From Aestuariibacter sp. (lineage in GTDB: Bacteria; Pseudomonadota; Gammaproteobacteria; Enterobacterales; Alteromonadaceae), in assembly GCA_017794925.1 (NCBI GenBank), contig CP051238.1, positions 1,581,120 to 1,618,414 of the forward strand: a DNA stretch of 37,295 bases, in the 5' to 3' direction. The number at the start of each line of letters is the position of its first letter. Position 1 is the first letter of the stretch. Below, piece after piece: positions 24,500 to 32,590 of this stretch. Below the pieces are notes generated by a model, which made no database searches, had not been told where the DNA came from, and saw only the letters and a list, made by a program, of their open reading frames with translations. A program made the position numbers and the translations under genes.

Positions 24500-26083
24500 T
24501 TGAATCACTCATCTATGAGCCGGCGAGCATTACTTGGCTTGATTGGTAAGACGGCTGGCGCGGGCGCCATGTATCAGGCAATGACATCGCTTGGTTTTGC
24601 GGCAGAATCTACACATCCCGGAGCACTGAATCTGGGTCGTACGCCAAAGGGGGCCTCTGTGCTGATACTGGGCGCTGGACTGGCAGGTATGACGGCAGCT
24701 TATGAACTGCGCAAAGCCGGATACAAAGTCACTATCCTTGAGTTTAATCAACGCGCAGGCGGGCGCTGTTGGACGCTTCGTGGCGGAGATATCTACACCG
24801 AACTGGGCGGGGCGACACAACAGTGTCAGTTTGCAGAAGGAAACTACATTAACCCGGGTCCCTGGCGTGTGCCCTACCATCATCATCACGTGATGTCATA
24901 CATTAACGAGTTCGACATCCCTATTGAGCCGTTTGTTCAGGTTAATTACAACGCGCTGGTTCATTCTACCCATGCCTTTGGCGGTAAGCCTCAGCGATAC
25001 CGTGAGGTTCAGGCCGATTATCAGGGATATACGGCAGAGCTCCTAGCCAAGGTCTCAAATCAAGGAGGGTTAGATAAAGCGCTCTCTGTGGAAGACAGAG
25101 AAAAGCTTTTCGAATCAATGCGTCACTGGGGCGCATTAAATGAAAGCGCGGAATATAAAAAATCCTATGAGGTGAGTTTGCGACGCGGTTTTGCTATTCC
25201 CCCTGCCGGCGGCTTATCGCCGAAGCCTCAACCCAGCGAACTGATGGACAGAAGTGAATTGCTTCAATCTGAGCTGTGGAAATACATTGTGAATGGTCAG
25301 GATATCGAGTTCCAAAGCAGTATTTTCCAACCTGTTGGGGGCATGGACAACATTGCAAAGGCATTTGAAAAACGCGTGGGTGATACGATCAAATACGGCG
25401 CCAAGGTCACCAGAATTAACCAAAGCGATAAAGGCGTAAGCGTTGAATACGAACAGCAAGGCGTGGCTAAAACCGCTCAGGCTGACTGGTGCGTCTGTAC
25501 CATTCCTCTTTCGATTCTCAGTCAGATCCCGGTAAAAGCCAGCAGTGCAATGCAATCGGCAATTCGCGCAGTGCCGTATGCGGCATCAGTGAAGGTAGGC
25601 CTGGAATTCAAACGTCGCTTCTGGGAGCAGGATGACGCTATTTATGGTGGTGTGAGTTATACCAATTTACCTATTACGAATATCAGCTACCCGAGCACCA
25701 AATTCTGTGACAAGGGCAAAGGCGTATTGCTTGGTGCTTATGTATGGGGGGCTAACGCCTTTGAATTTACCTCTTTAACACCTGAAGAACGAGTAAAGAA
25801 AGCGGTAGAGTACGGCAAAAAAATACACCCGCAGTACGCCGACGAATTCGACAACGGCATTTCAGTTGGTTGGCATCGAGTGCCATGGACTCAAGGTTGT
25901 TATGGCATGTGGACAGACACATCACGTGCAGAACACTACGAAAACCTGTGTCAGATAGATGGCCGTTTAGTACTCGCCGGAGAACACGCGTCAAATCTGC
26001 CTGCCTGGCAGGAGGGCGCCATTTCTTCAGCCCATGATGCGATCAAGAGGTTGCATCAAAAGGTGGTAAGCACAGCCGCTTAG
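24500..26083 (+). CDS. Tat-exported FAD-dependent amine oxidase
   Basis: 527 residues from TTG at 24500 (GGGG-rich ribosome-binding site upstream); ATG at 24515 would start at MSRRALL and also works. The twin-arginine motif SRRALLGL (Ser7, Arg8, Arg9) with a following hydrophobic stretch indicates folded, FAD-loaded export to the periplasm. FAD dinucleotide fold: VLILGAGLAGMTAAYELRKAGYKVTILE (residues 54-81) and RAGGRCWT. The C-terminal FAD segment RLVLAGEHASNLPAWQEGAISSAHDAI fits flavin monoamine/L-amino-acid oxidases. The substrate cannot be read. It heads a three-gene unit with a cytochrome c and a RidA lipoprotein, 16 bases to the next gene. The cytochrome suggests it acts as a dehydrogenase rather than an O2-consuming oxidase. 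Confidence 0.92.
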   Translation: MNHSSMSRRALLGLIGKTAGAGAMYQAMTSLGFAAESTHPGALNLGRTPKGASVLILGAGLAGMTAAYELRKAGYKVTILEFNQRAGGRCWTLRGGDIYTELGGATQQCQFAEGNYINPGPWRVPYHHHHVMSYINEFDIPIEPFVQVNYNALVHSTHAFGGKPQRYREVQADYQGYTAELLAKVSNQGGLDKALSVEDREKLFESMRHWGALNESAEYKKSYEVSLRRGFAIPPAGGLSPKPQPSELMDRSELLQSELWKYIVNGQDIEFQSSIFQPVGGMDNIAKAFEKRVGDTIKYGAKVTRINQSDKGVSVEYEQQGVAKTAQADWCVCTIPLSILSQIPVKASSAMQSAIRAVPYAASVKVGLEFKRRFWEQDDAIYGGVSYTNLPITNISYPSTKFCDKGKGVLLGAYVWGANAFEFTSLTPEERVKKAVEYGKKIHPQYADEFDNGISVGWHRVPWTQGCYGMWTDTSRAEHYENLCQIDGRLVLAGEHASNLPAWQEGAISSAHDAIKRLHQKVVSTAA

Positions 26084-26099
26084 TTATGGAGATTAGAGA

Positions 26100-26498
26100 A
26101 TGAATAAGTTAATAAAGCTCTTATTGGCGGCAAATATGCTGTGTGTAAGTGCTCACGTTTTTGCGACAGACGACGCTGGCTTTTCCGAAGGTGCAAACTT
26201 CGAAGAAGTCACCGGAGAGGCACTTTACCACGCTATTTGTCAGGGCTGTCATATGCCCAACGCTCAGGGAGCCAAAGGGGCTGGCGCTTATCCCGCGTTG
26301 GCCCAAAACCCCAAGTTAGCCGCCGCGCCTTATGTGATTTATATGGTCAGCAACGGCATGGGTGGCATGCCCCCGTTAAAGCAATATCTGTCTGACGAAC
26401 AAATCGCCGAAGTGGTGAATTACACCCGAAGCCACTTTGGTAATCACTTTACCGACGCCGTCAGTGCCGACGACGTTAAAACCATTGCTCAACGATAA
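26100..26498 (+). CDS. Class I c-type cytochrome, periplasmic
   Basis: 132 residues. Signal peptide to about residue 22 (cleavage near AHVFA-TDD). One heme site CQGCH (Cys47, Cys50, His51) and the likely axial Met90 in NGMGGMPP. The layout (heme motif, PALAQNPKLAAAPYVIYMVSNGMGGMPPLKQYLSDEQIAEVVNYTRSHFGN) is a standard small mono-heme cytochrome c. GGAG precedes the ATG. Lying between the Tat amine oxidase and the RidA lipoprotein, it is the obvious candidate electron acceptor for the oxidase, passing electrons on to the respiratory chain. By known analogy, the flavin amine oxidase-family nicotine oxidoreductase NicA2 donates to the cytochrome c CycN. Confidence 0.93.
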   Translation: MNKLIKLLLAANMLCVSAHVFATDDAGFSEGANFEEVTGEALYHAICQGCHMPNAQGAKGAGAYPALAQNPKLAAAPYVIYMVSNGMGGMPPLKQYLSDEQIAEVVNYTRSHFGNHFTDAVSADDVKTIAQR

Positions 26499-26514
26499 AA
26501 TACAGGAACACTAA

Positions 26515-27039
26515 ATGAAAAAATTAATGATTGCCCCACTCTTACTCAGTGCTGTGTTTGCGACAGCAGGATGTAACGACGCTGATGCAACGCCTGAAGC
26601 AAAAGAAACGGTAATCCGTCACGGTTTAATTGGGTCAGATTTCCCCATTCTTCGTGCGTCTGAAGTACCCGCGACCAGCACCATTGTTTTTCTGAGTGGC
26701 GCGGTGCCCGGTGTGAGTAACCCGGATGCGCCCAAAGGTAGTATGGAAGCGTACGGAGACACAGAAACGCAAACAGTCAGTGTGCTGAATCGTATTGATG
26801 AAAACCTGAAAAGCCTGGGATTAACCATGGGTGATGTAATCAAGATGCAGGCGTTTTTGGTCGGCGACCCTGCAATGGATGGCAAGATGGATTTCGCCGG
26901 TTTCATGCGCGGTTACACGCAGTTCTTTGGTACTGAAGCACAGCCAAACCTGCCTTCTCGTTCCGCCTTGCAAATTGCAGGATTAGCGAACCCGAATTAC
27001 CTGGTTGAGATCGAGGTGACTGCGGTTCGTCCTGAATAG
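26515..27039 (+). CDS. RidA-family lipoprotein (periplasmic imine/enamine deaminase candidate)
   Basis: 174 residues. Lipoprotein signal with lipobox TAGC (Cys19, then NDADA). The mature part is a RidA/YjgF/YER057c fold: IVFLSGAVPGVSN, ETQTVSVLNRIDENLKSLGLTMGDVIKMQAFLVGD and the signature PNLPSRSALQIAGLANPNYLVEIEVTAV. The Arg of the P-S-R motif and the Glu of VEIEV are the residues that hold the substrate carboxylate and water in cytoplasmic RidA enzymes, so this copy looks active. RidA hydrolyses reactive imine/enamine intermediates to ketoacids and ammonia. An exported RidA next to an amine oxidase fits clearance of the oxidase's imine product. It ends a three-gene unit. Confidence 0.9.
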   Translation: MKKLMIAPLLLSAVFATAGCNDADATPEAKETVIRHGLIGSDFPILRASEVPATSTIVFLSGAVPGVSNPDAPKGSMEAYGDTETQTVSVLNRIDENLKSLGLTMGDVIKMQAFLVGDPAMDGKMDFAGFMRGYTQFFGTEAQPNLPSRSALQIAGLANPNYLVEIEVTAVRPE

Positions 27040-27048
27040 CCGAGTGAT

Positions 27049-27080
27049 GTTAACCTGGCTTAACCACAGGCCAGGTTAAC
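27049..27080. terminator. Hairpin at the RidA/CPBP convergent junction
   Basis: GTTAACCTGG, twelve bases, CCAGGTTAAC: a perfect 10-bp stem beginning ten bases after the RidA stop. Most of it lies inside the last codons of the minus-strand CPBP gene, whose stop is at 27050-27052. No clear T-run. Confidence 0.5.
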
Positions 27081-27907
27081 AGCAAAACATGTGCGCTGTT
27101 TAGCGACCAATGACAAACTACTGACCAGAAAAGTCGTCCGCTTAATACATACACCAGCCCGTACAGGAGTCCGGCCAGTATTGCCAGGCATATATAGATA
27201 AACCCTCCTACAAAGTGAGCTAACCCGAATAATGTGCTGGCTATTAGCAGTCCGGGAATGACGCCTAGTTTTGACGACAACCACGACTGAATGGCGCCTC
27301 TGAATATTAACTCTTCGGTGAAACAGGTGTTGAGAAGGTTTGAAATCACAATAATTAAAACAAGGTCATTCGCTTCCGGCTGCCATTGAATTAAACCAAA
27401 GCGTGTTGCCAAAAAAAGAATGGAAGGTATACCTGCTATTGCAACGATAACGGGTTGCCATATGTAAACAGAGTACGTCGAAGCATTATTGGGTTTCCAA
27501 ATTGGAATCCACATTATCAAAGACCATGCGATTAACACTTTATCTGTGTTCAGGAATACACTTACTGCCACGCTGTTAGCTTTGACAGGCTCCTGAAAAG
27601 TTAGCTGGAGTCCACTGTATCCCGGTAGTGTATGGGTCAGCAGGCCAATTGTAAGTATGCCCCATACAACCCATACAAGGTATTTGAACCAGTCAGGGCG
27701 TGCTTTGCCATTCTGCAGTAAAAAGGTAATGCCAATGTAAGCCATTGCTTGAGCGATAAACAATAAGCTGATACCAAAGGATGCCGATAGCCCGACCGTA
27801 AGTAGTGGAATGATGTAGCGGACAAGTGGGTTCGATGACAAGGCACTTAACAGAATTAACGCTGAATAACATAGCGCTGCAAGTATATCGAAAGACAGGA
27901 AATCCAT
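27050..27907 (-). CDS. CPBP-family intramembrane metalloprotease (Abi/CAAX type)
   Basis: 285 residues, mostly hydrophobic, about seven or eight membrane segments. The diagnostic motifs sit in the C-terminal half: TEELIFRGAI (E-E-x-x-x-R, near residue 192), FGLAHFVGG (His near 230) and VVCHWSLNSAHV (His near 265). The family includes Rce1-like prenyl proteases and bacteriocin-immunity or Abi-type proteins; the client is unknown. There is no ribosome-binding site at the ATG, so translation may be weak or the start wrong. The first half shows no recognised domain. No bacteriocin-like peptide gene is visible next to it. Confidence 0.85.
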   Translation of the reverse strand: MDFLSFDILAALCYSALILLSALSSNPLVRYIIPLLTVGLSASFGISLLFIAQAMAYIGITFLLQNGKARPDWFKYLVWVVWGILTIGLLTHTLPGYSGLQLTFQEPVKANSVAVSVFLNTDKVLIAWSLIMWIPIWKPNNASTYSVYIWQPVIVAIAGIPSILFLATRFGLIQWQPEANDLVLIIVISNLLNTCFTEELIFRGAIQSWLSSKLGVIPGLLIASTLFGLAHFVGGFIYICLAILAGLLYGLVYVLSGRLFWSVVCHWSLNSAHVLLLTWPVVKPG

Positions 27908-28048
27908 AACTGGTAATTGAGTGCTAAGCAGACTAAAGGCTACGATAACACAGCTGGTTATATTGAAAATACACGTTATCTACTCCCCAAATAATAAGGG
28001 GTTGTTATAGTGAAACACGAAAAACCCATTGCAACTAAGGATTTCACC

Positions 28049-28666
28049 ATGAGCATCAACTTTAATGAAGTATCGGTGTGTGAGTACGCCGATGCACTGC
28101 CGCGTGAACAGTTTATGGACTATGCAATACATTCACTGTGGACACCGTCACCTAAAATTTTCGGGCCCGCGTTTACGGTTAAATGCCAGCCGGGGGATCA
28201 TTTAATGCTACATGCAGCAATATATCGGGCAAATCCTGGTGATGTGATTGTAGTTGAAGCTGACGACCAGTTTGCTGTTGCGGGGGGAAATGTCTGTGCC
28301 ATCGCGCAAAAGCGGGGGATCGCAGGCTTTGTGGTGGACGGTGTTATTCGCGATGTCGGTGAAGTCGAAGAAATGGGATTTGCCGTGTATGCGCGCGGAG
28401 TTATTCCTAAACCCGGTGCGAAAAAGTGCGTTGACCCGTTAAATCAACCTGTTCAGTGCGGTGGTGTTACCGTACATCCCGGTGATATCATAGTCGCCGA
28501 TCAAGAAGGCATTGCTGTTATCCCCCAAGCGTCCGCTGTTGAGGCATTTGAAATTGCCAAACGGCGCGCCGAAAAAGACGGTGGAATGACGTTGGATGAA
28601 TGGCAGGCCAAACACCATGAAAATGTCGAAGGCATCCTGGCGAGACTGGGGTACCACGACGCCTGA
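28049..28666 (+). CDS. RraA-like / HMG-CHA aldolase family protein
   Basis: 205 residues from ATG at 28049, which has AAGGA eight bases upstream; a GTG at 28010 would add 13 residues. Conserved blocks: FGPAFTVKCQPGDHLMLHAAI, GDVIVVEA, GGNVCAIAQKRGIAGFVVDGVIRDVGEVEEMGFAVYARGVIPKPG and VTVHPGDIIVADQEGIAVIPQ. The R-D of VIRDV is the catalytic/metal motif of HMG/CHA aldolases, shared with the RNase E inhibitor RraA. The C-terminus (residues ~190-205) is longer than in RraA proper, and the aldolase/oxaloacetate decarboxylase side of the family is as likely. It lies 14 bases before the ABC exporter gene, so the two may be co-transcribed. Confidence 0.88.
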   Translation: MSINFNEVSVCEYADALPREQFMDYAIHSLWTPSPKIFGPAFTVKCQPGDHLMLHAAIYRANPGDVIVVEADDQFAVAGGNVCAIAQKRGIAGFVVDGVIRDVGEVEEMGFAVYARGVIPKPGAKKCVDPLNQPVQCGGVTVHPGDIIVADQEGIAVIPQASAVEAFEIAKRRAEKDGGMTLDEWQAKHHENVEGILARLGYHDA

Positions 28667-28679
28667 TGTTGAGTAATAC

Positions 28680-30521
28680 ATGTTTTCATTTTTTGAGAAA
28701 CTGACAAACCCGTTTCCTGCTTCACACCCCACCCAGCCACCAAAAAATATGGTGGCTTTTTGTAAACACTACACCCAGGGCATGTGGCCCGTACTGCTAA
28801 CCGTGTCTGCACTCAGTGCTATAGTGGCGATGCTGGAAGTGGCCTTGTTCGGCTTTATGGGGCAGTTGGTAGACTGGTTTACCGAGCAGGATCGCAGCAC
28901 GTTTATCGAAAATGAAGGCAATCGCCTGATCATGATGGGATTGGTTGTCGTTGTACTGATCCCCGGCTTTATTTTGCTTCGCTCGTTGTTTTCCCGCCAG
29001 TCATTACTCGGCAATTACCCCATGCGCATACGCTGGCAGGCACACCGCTACTTGCTTAGCCAAAGCCTGACGTTTTTCCAGAACGAGTTTGCAGGTCGTG
29101 TCGCGACCAAGGTCATGCAAACCGCGTTGTCGGTGCGTGAAACGGTAATGAAGCTGTTGGATTTGATGGTCTACATTGGGGTGTATTTCATCTCAATGGT
29201 GGTGCTGATCTTTACTGCTGACTGGCGACTCGCACTGCCGCTGCTTATCTGGCTTGGCGTTTATAGTGTGATTTTGCGCGTGCTGGTGCCCAAGTTAAAG
29301 CAGGTTTCCCAGCACCAGGCCGATGCCCGCTCACTGATGACCGGTCGCATTGTTGACAGTTACACCAACATCACCACGGTTAAACTGTTTTCCCACAGTC
29401 AGCGGGAAGCGGATTACGCTAAAGACAGCATGGACAAATTCCTGCAAACCGTTTACCCGCAAATGCGCTTGGTAACCGTGCTGGAATTCTGTGTTGAGCT
29501 AAGCAATGCACTGCTCATTTTCAGCGTGGGTGCACTGTCGGTTTATTTATGGTTACAACAACTTGTTACCCCCGGTGAAATCGCGCTGGCAGTGAGCTTG
29601 TGTTTACGTTTGAACGGCATGTCCCATTGGGTCATGTGGGAAGTGGCATCTTTGTTTGAAAACCTGGGTACCGTACAGGATGGTATTAACACCCTGGCGC
29701 AGCCTATTGCCGTGGAAGACAAGCAAAAAGCACAGCCGCTTGCTGTAAACGGCGGGCAAATTGAATTTAAACAGGTGAACTTTGCTTACCCCGGCCACAA
29801 TAACCACCCTGTACCGGTATTTGAAAACCTCGACTTGACCATAAAACCCGGTGAAAAAGTCGGCTTGGTTGGACGTTCTGGTGCAGGTAAGTCTACGTTA
29901 GTGAATTTGTTGCTGCGATTTTATGATACCACTGGCGGTAAAATTCTCATCGACGGCCAGGATATTAGTGACGTTGAGCAGGAATCGCTGCGTGCACAAA
30001 TCAGTATGGTCACTCAGGACACATCGTTAATGCACCGTTCTGTACGAGACAATATCGTGTATGGCCGCAGCGACGCTGATGAAGAAGCAATGATAGCTGC
30101 CGCAACGCAAGCGGAAGCATTTGAGTTCATTCAGCAGTTGTCTGATAAAAACGGCAGAACCGGTTTTGACGCACAAGTCGGAGAGCGTGGCGTTAAATTA
30201 TCTGGCGGACAGCGTCAGCGTATAGCCATTGCCCGGGTTTTACTGAAAGATGCGCCTGTATTGATTCTGGATGAAGCTACCTCTGCACTGGACTCAGAGG
30301 TAGAGTCGGCAATACAGGAATGCCTGAACAAAGTGATGGAAAATAAAACGGTATTAGCCATTGCACACCGGCTTTCTACGATTGCTCAGATGGACCGTTT
30401 GTTAGTCTTGGATAACGGCAAAATCGTGGAGCAAGGCACACACCAGGAACTGCTCGATAAAGGCGGCATCTACGCCAAACTATGGGCGCACCAGACTGGC
30501 GGGTTCCTCGGCCTCGAATAA
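28680..30521 (+). CDS. ABC exporter, fused permease and ATPase (MsbA/MdlB-like)
   Basis: 613 residues, inner membrane. Residues ~1-330 form a six-segment exporter permease (MWPVLLTVSALSAIVAMLEVALFG, ILLRSLFSRQSLL, VYIGVYFISMVVLIFTADWRLALPLLIWLGVY). The ATPase half has Walker A GRSGAGKST (near 397), the Q-loop VTQDTSLMHR, signature LSGGQRQRIAIARVLL (near 506), Walker B VLILDEATSALD (near 526) and the switch His in IAHRLST. A full half-transporter that works as a homodimer. The substrate cannot be inferred; lipid, drug or peptide export are all possible. It follows the RraA-like gene and is followed by a repeat-rich gap with no clear terminator. Confidence 0.93.
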   Translation: MFSFFEKLTNPFPASHPTQPPKNMVAFCKHYTQGMWPVLLTVSALSAIVAMLEVALFGFMGQLVDWFTEQDRSTFIENEGNRLIMMGLVVVVLIPGFILLRSLFSRQSLLGNYPMRIRWQAHRYLLSQSLTFFQNEFAGRVATKVMQTALSVRETVMKLLDLMVYIGVYFISMVVLIFTADWRLALPLLIWLGVYSVILRVLVPKLKQVSQHQADARSLMTGRIVDSYTNITTVKLFSHSQREADYAKDSMDKFLQTVYPQMRLVTVLEFCVELSNALLIFSVGALSVYLWLQQLVTPGEIALAVSLCLRLNGMSHWVMWEVASLFENLGTVQDGINTLAQPIAVEDKQKAQPLAVNGGQIEFKQVNFAYPGHNNHPVPVFENLDLTIKPGEKVGLVGRSGAGKSTLVNLLLRFYDTTGGKILIDGQDISDVEQESLRAQISMVTQDTSLMHRSVRDNIVYGRSDADEEAMIAAATQAEAFEFIQQLSDKNGRTGFDAQVGERGVKLSGGQRQRIAIARVLLKDAPVLILDEATSALDSEVESAIQECLNKVMENKTVLAIAHRLSTIAQMDRLLVLDNGKIVEQGTHQELLDKGGIYAKLWAHQTGGFLGLE

Positions 30522-30559
30522 GACAGCTTGCGCATTTCTTCAAGCCCCTGGAATTCCCC

Positions 30560-30600
30560 CGTCCCGGCCGAAATGGCTGGCTGCCTCAAACAGTTCAACT
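30560..30600. repeat. Truncated copy of the 134-bp repeat
   Basis: CGTCCCGG then GGCTGGCTGCCTCAAACAG with TTCAAC parallels the left end of the 134-bp repeat (GGCTGGCTACCTTAAATAG, TCCAAC), with the middle part missing. It abuts the first full copy. Confidence 0.5.
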
Positions 30601-30601
30601 C

Positions 30602-30735
30602 CGTCATCCCGGCCTCGCGCCGGGATCTTTTGAACAGGCTGGCTACCTTAAATAGTCCAACGCTGTCTTCCAAAATTCAGTTAGTTAATTCGTTTGAGTT
30701 GGTAAGGTCCCCGCCTTCGCGGGGATGACGAAGAG
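30602..30735. repeat. 134-bp direct repeat, copy 1
   Basis: Begins CGTCATCCCGG and ends GGGGATGACGAAGAG, so its ends are inverted (CGTCATCCC / GGGATGACG) in MITE or REP-like fashion, with a GCCTCGCGCCGGG hairpin at the left and CCCCGCCTTCGCGGGG at the right. By eye it differs from copy 2 at six of 134 positions. No protein is encoded; small frames through it come from the repeat. Confidence 0.85.
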
Positions 30736-30812
30736 AGGGCGGGGATGACGAAGCGGAAGCTAGGATGACGTAGAGGGGCGGGGGATGACTATGGGGAGTG
30801 GCGATGATAGGT
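30721..30812. repeat. Degenerate tandem tail, GGATGACG units
   Basis: The right end of copy 1 continues as about five imperfect units of roughly 20 bases built on GGGGATGACGAAGAG, each more diverged than the last. A similar tail follows the remnant at 31616-31716. Confidence 0.6.
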
Positions 30813-30836
30813 ATGTTGGTTAGGAATACTCCAGTT

Positions 30837-30970
30837 CGTCGTCCCGGCCTCACGCCGGGATCTTTTGAACAGGCTGGCTACCTTAAATAGCCCAACGCCG
30901 TCTTCCAAAATACAGTTAGTTAATTCGTTTGAGTTGGTAAGGTCCCCGCCTTCGCTGGGATGACGAAGAG
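30837..30970. repeat. 134-bp direct repeat, copy 2
   Basis: Same element as 30602-30735 in the same orientation, 101 bases further on, beginning CGTCGTCCCGG and ending GGGATGACGAAGAG. One arm of its right hairpin is damaged (TTCGCTGGGA). The stretch 30971-31233, up to the DUF805 gene, holds no further recognisable feature. Confidence 0.85.
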
Positions 30971-31233
30971 GTACGGGAACTAATGAACAGGCTGATAGTT
31001 TCAATATAAACCTGCAACGCCGGCTATCTTGCCCTGAGCTGGAATGTATGCAACTGCTTGTATTATTGCAGAAAAATATGTTTTTTTATCATTGAATAAG
31101 ATACGCTGGGGATCGTGTATGGGCGGTCGTCGCATACTTTCCGGGGATATTGATGAATAACGTAAGCGGTGGTTAACCGGTCTCTATCCCAATTAACTAA
31201 TTGTAAAATTGATTAAACAAGGAAATGTTACTT

Positions 31234-31578
31234 ATGAACTACTTCTTTCAGGCGTTAAAACAATTTGCGGATTTTAAGGGCCGGGCCCGTCGCAAAGAAT
31301 ATTGGATGTTTTATCTTTTCTACATCGTTTTTTATATTCTATTGTCGATGATCGATATGGCGCTTGGCACTTTTATCCTGACATTTGTATTTGCTATTGC
31401 GCTTCTCATTCCAAGTATCAGTATTGCTGCAAGGCGTTTGCACGACACCGGGCGGACCGGGTGGTGGCAGCTAATTTTATTTGTTCCATTGATCGGATTT
31501 ATTGTGATGCTGATTTTCCTGGTTCAGGATAGTCATGATGATAATGAATATGGTCCAAACCCGAAGGCAGTTGCTTAA
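31234..31578 (+). CDS. DUF805 membrane protein
   Basis: 114 residues from ATG at 31234; AAGGAA (about 31219-31224) fits it better than the ATG at 31225. The start MNYFFQALKQFADFKGRARRKEYWMF is the DUF805 hallmark (F-x-G-R-A-R-R-x-E-Y-W). It is followed by about three or four membrane segments and the conserved SIAARRLHDTGRTGWW loop, ending in a polar tail (DSHDDNEYGPNP). E. coli relatives are YhaH and YhaI, inner-membrane proteins of unknown function. The gene stands alone, flanked by repeats on both sides. Confidence 0.92.
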   Translation: MNYFFQALKQFADFKGRARRKEYWMFYLFYIVFYILLSMIDMALGTFILTFVFAIALLIPSISIAARRLHDTGRTGWWQLILFVPLIGFIVMLIFLVQDSHDDNEYGPNPKAVA

Positions 31579-31615
31579 CTGTTTCTCTCGGTCATGCTGA
31601 CCTTATTCAGTTAAT

Positions 31616-31716
31616 CCGACCTCAGCCTTTGGGCCGGGATTGATGGAAAAAATCTCTGAGTTAATTCTTTTGCTTTGAGCGAAATATTCAGGTCCCCGCG
31701 TTCGCGGGGATGACGG
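31616..31716. repeat. Decayed copy of the repeat with tandem tail
   Basis: CGACCTCAGCC...GGGCCGGGAT at the left and GGTCCCCGCGTTCGCGGGG with ATGACGG at the right match the ends of the 134-bp element; the middle is diverged except for GAGTTAATTC. It is followed to about 31785 by units resembling GAGCGGGGATGACGGTAAG. Confidence 0.6.
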
Positions 31717-31816
31717 TAAAGAGCGAGGATGACGGTAAGGAGCGGGGATAAGGGAAAAGAATGGGGATGACGGAAAAGGGCAGATTTATCCCTTGCGCAG
31801 ACCCCCATCAATAGCC

Positions 31817-32590
31817 TTATTCAGCAACAAGTTCCACGTTAAAGTTACGAGGATAAGCGCCACATAAGCCTTCACCAATACCAAAATCAGTAATCGTTGC
31901 CGTCTGGAAATTGTCTTTTTCAATGGTGATGTCAAAAAAGCCAGTTTGTCCTACAAGTATTTCAACGGTTGCTTCATCCATACAGGCAGAGTCATCATTA
32001 ACAATGGTTTCTGAGAAATCTGCGCCTTCAGCATTATCTACAGACGTAATAGTAACGCCACAAGCTTCTGCCGAAACTGCTTCTTCATCGGTTATGGTGA
32101 TAAATGCACCGTAAGGATCTGAAGGAACACACTCTACTAATTCTGCGGGCACCATATTCGTTACGGTTATAGTGTATTCGTCATCGGCTATTTGTTTGTC
32201 GCGGTCGACCTGAATAAAAGTGGGATAACCATATGTTTCGTTATACTCAACTGTTAAAAAGTCGGCTCTGCTTTCCTCAAGGGCAATTAACTCGAATAAT
32301 TCATTCACTGTCCAGGCCTGGAAGTCTTCGGTTCTAAGCCGTTTGTAACCGTCTCGTTGTACTTGCGAGGTCACAACGTCATTTTCAATGAGTGCTTCAC
32401 GAGGTGCAGTGACCTCATCAAGACAATTACAATTGTGACTGAATGTTAAGCTGTAAGTCGAAAAGTTCTGAGCTTCCCAGTTAGTTCTGTTTTCATTCAG
32501 CTCCTTAAGTATTGAAGGTGAATCATTGCTACAGGCTGATAATGTGCCGACAACTACTAAAAGCAGGCCAGTGTATTTCATTTTGAACAT
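31817..32590 (-). CDS. DUF6174-like lipoprotein, copy A
   Basis: 257 residues from ATG at 32590 (GGAA ten bases upstream). Lipobox LSAC in MFKMKYTGLLLVVVGTLSACSND. The N-terminal domain has the features I associate with DUF6174: NRTNWEAQNFSTYSLTFSHNCNCL (W...Y...C-x-C), ELIALEESRADFLTVEYNETYGYPTFIQVDRDKQIADDEYTI. The C-terminal ~80 residues (ACGVTITSVDNAEG...VNDDSACMDEATVEILVGQTGFFDITIEKDNFQ) look like a small beta-sandwich of carboxypeptidase-regulatory type. Function unknown; a periplasmic or surface-anchored binding protein is a guess. A paralogue lies at 34844-35605, beyond the acyl-CoA dehydrogenase. Confidence 0.82.
   Translation of the reverse strand: MFKMKYTGLLLVVVGTLSACSNDSPSILKELNENRTNWEAQNFSTYSLTFSHNCNCLDEVTAPREALIENDVVTSQVQRDGYKRLRTEDFQAWTVNELFELIALEESRADFLTVEYNETYGYPTFIQVDRDKQIADDEYTITVTNMVPAELVECVPSDPYGAFITITDEEAVSAEACGVTITSVDNAEGADFSETIVNDDSACMDEATVEILVGQTGFFDITIEKDNFQTATITDFGIGEGLCGAYPRNFNVELVAE

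Noticed and set aside
24361..24549. 62-residue frame before the amine oxidase
   Set aside because: Overlaps the oxidase start and Tat signal, no ribosome-binding site and no recognisable fold; most likely untranslated leader.
30470..31004. Minus-strand frames sharing VGLFKVASLFKRSRREAG
   Set aside because: They are identical only because they run through the two 134-bp repeats; the repeats are non-coding elements.
31611..31811. 66-residue minus-strand frame
   Set aside because: It is a read-through of the decayed repeat and its tandem tail.
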